Below are positions 20,462-21,145 of a DNA stretch of 21,145 bases, piece by piece. The position numbers and the translations under genes are program-made. Where the stretch lies: IMG/VR virus record IMGVR_UViG_3300045107_000887, positions 1-21,145 of that record. One strand, written 5' to 3'. The notes below the pieces were generated by a model, which was not told the origin of the DNA, did not search any database, and was given only the letters and a program-made list of their open reading frames with translations. Numbering within the stretch: position 1 is the first letter of the stretch; each line of letters opens with the position of its first letter. Source of the DNA: a virus.

Positions 20462-21145
20462 ATGACCGCTTCCGGGATTTTCCGACTCGGCTGGGCCGAC
20501 CTTGCGCGCGGCCTGGTGCTGGCCGTGCTCACCGCGGTGATGACGTCCTGCCAGCAGGCGATCAGCAACGGCAACATTGACCCGTCGGCCTGGGACTGGC
20601 GGGCGATCGGCGGCGTCGCGCTGGCCGCGATTGTCGCCTACCTGCTGAAGAACCTGGTCAGCGACGAGCAGGGCCGGGTGCTCGGCCGGATCGGAGCGGT
20701 GGCCGCGCTGCCGCTGCTGGGCGGCGCGCTCAGCGGCTGCGCCGGCTGGGCGATCGGCGGCAGCGGCGGCTACACGACCGCGGGAGCCGCGGCGGTGAAG
20801 CTCGTCCACACCGAGGCCGGCGGCTGCCCCGACCTCGCGGCGCAGGGCGCGATCCCGCTCGCCGGGGTCGCGCTGTCCTGCAGCTACGATCCGCAGACCC
20901 GGCGGACCAACGAGCTGGCGACCATCCAGTCGGCCGACCCGACGCAGATCCTGCTGAGCGCCATCCAGACCCAGCAGCAGCAGACCCAGGCCGTCGCGGC
21001 GATGCTGCAGCAGCTCGCGCCCCTGGCGGCGCAGGCGGCCATGGCGGCCGCCGGCCCGGGTGGCGTCGCGGCCGCGGCGGCCCTGGCGCCCCGACCGTCC
21101 GGCGCGCCGCCGGCCAGTGCGCCGGTGGCCGCAACGACGCCGTAA
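20462..21145 (+). CDS. Holin-like membrane protein fused to a lipoprotein-like part
   Basis: 227 aa, with AGAGGAG 8 nt before the ATG. The N-terminal 78 residues contain two probable transmembrane helices: about 15-29 (ARGLVLAVLTAVMTS) and 49-63 (IGGVALAAIVAYLLK). They end NLVSDEQGRVLGRIG, a pattern known from small membrane proteins of phage lysis regions. From about residue 73 a typical lipoprotein signal follows: Arg-containing start, hydrophobic stretch, and lipobox LSGC (90-93). The rest (GAIPLAGVALSCSYDPQTRR) and a Gln-rich helix with a Pro/Ala tail look like a separate lipoprotein. In-frame GTG codons at 20678 and 20699 could start it alone. The last base of the window is the last base of the stop. 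Confidence 0.6.
   Translation: MTASGIFRLGWADLARGLVLAVLTAVMTSCQQAISNGNIDPSAWDWRAIGGVALAAIVAYLLKNLVSDEQGRVLGRIGAVAALPLLGGALSGCAGWAIGGSGGYTTAGAAAVKLVHTEAGGCPDLAAQGAIPLAGVALSCSYDPQTRRTNELATIQSADPTQILLSAIQTQQQQTQAVAAMLQQLAPLAAQAAMAAAGPGGVAAAAALAPRPSGAPPASAPVAATTP

Overview
This 21.1-kb, very GC-rich window is the virion-assembly half of a tailed-phage genome or prophage. The gene order matches P22-like podoviruses: a terminase small-subunit candidate, large terminase, P22-type portal, scaffold, P22-type coat protein, a gp4-like head-tail adaptor and a gp10-like tail-closure protein. These are followed by a run of small virion/ejection-type genes, a modular glycine-rich tail fibre, a DUF4376-type fibre chaperone, and a membrane/lysis-like set at the right edge. 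Strongly G/C-ending codons suggest a high-GC, probably alphaproteobacterial host; this is inference. No integrase, repressor, replication gene, endolysin or tRNA was seen, so I cannot tell a free phage from a prophage.

Layout: 1-3638 packaging and portal; 3641-6115 an unusual accessory insert; 6127-9614 scaffold, coat, decoration-like protein and adaptor; 9618-12360 tail-closure protein and two small proteins; 12365-13336 a broken nuclease gene; 13337-13712 no recognisable gene; 13713-17938 five probable virion/ejection genes, including a GNAT-like protein; 18074-20053 tail fibre and its probable chaperone; 20053-21145 a membrane coiled-coil protein and a holin-like/lipoprotein fusion. Almost all genes lie on the plus strand and are tightly packed, often with ATGA or TGATG overlaps. 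The exceptions are three small minus-strand genes at 4.63-5.77 kb.

The most interesting part is a pair of loci at 3.7-4.6 kb and 12.0-13.3 kb. Each carries the 3' end of the same small beta-rich virion protein, followed by a gene with the same short leader (..RSRGLL..) and then an unrelated C-terminal region. The second gene ends in a Barnase-EndoU-type phage nuclease domain broken over three reading frames. The first is followed by two decayed plus-strand C-terminal ends of a related architecture, each overlapped tail-to-tail by a minus-strand ribbon-helix-helix-like gene. This looks like a phage version of a polymorphic-toxin locus: one delivery leader, exchangeable tips, orphan tips and small partner genes. 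It sits in an insert between portal and scaffold that is flanked by degraded copies of the neighbouring genes.

Other points of note are a 7-bp-period repeat family at three gene junctions (one forming a 16-bp perfect hairpin behind the coat gene), a lectin-like module inserted in the gp10-like propeller protein, and a truncated duplicate of the 5' end of the holin-like gene.
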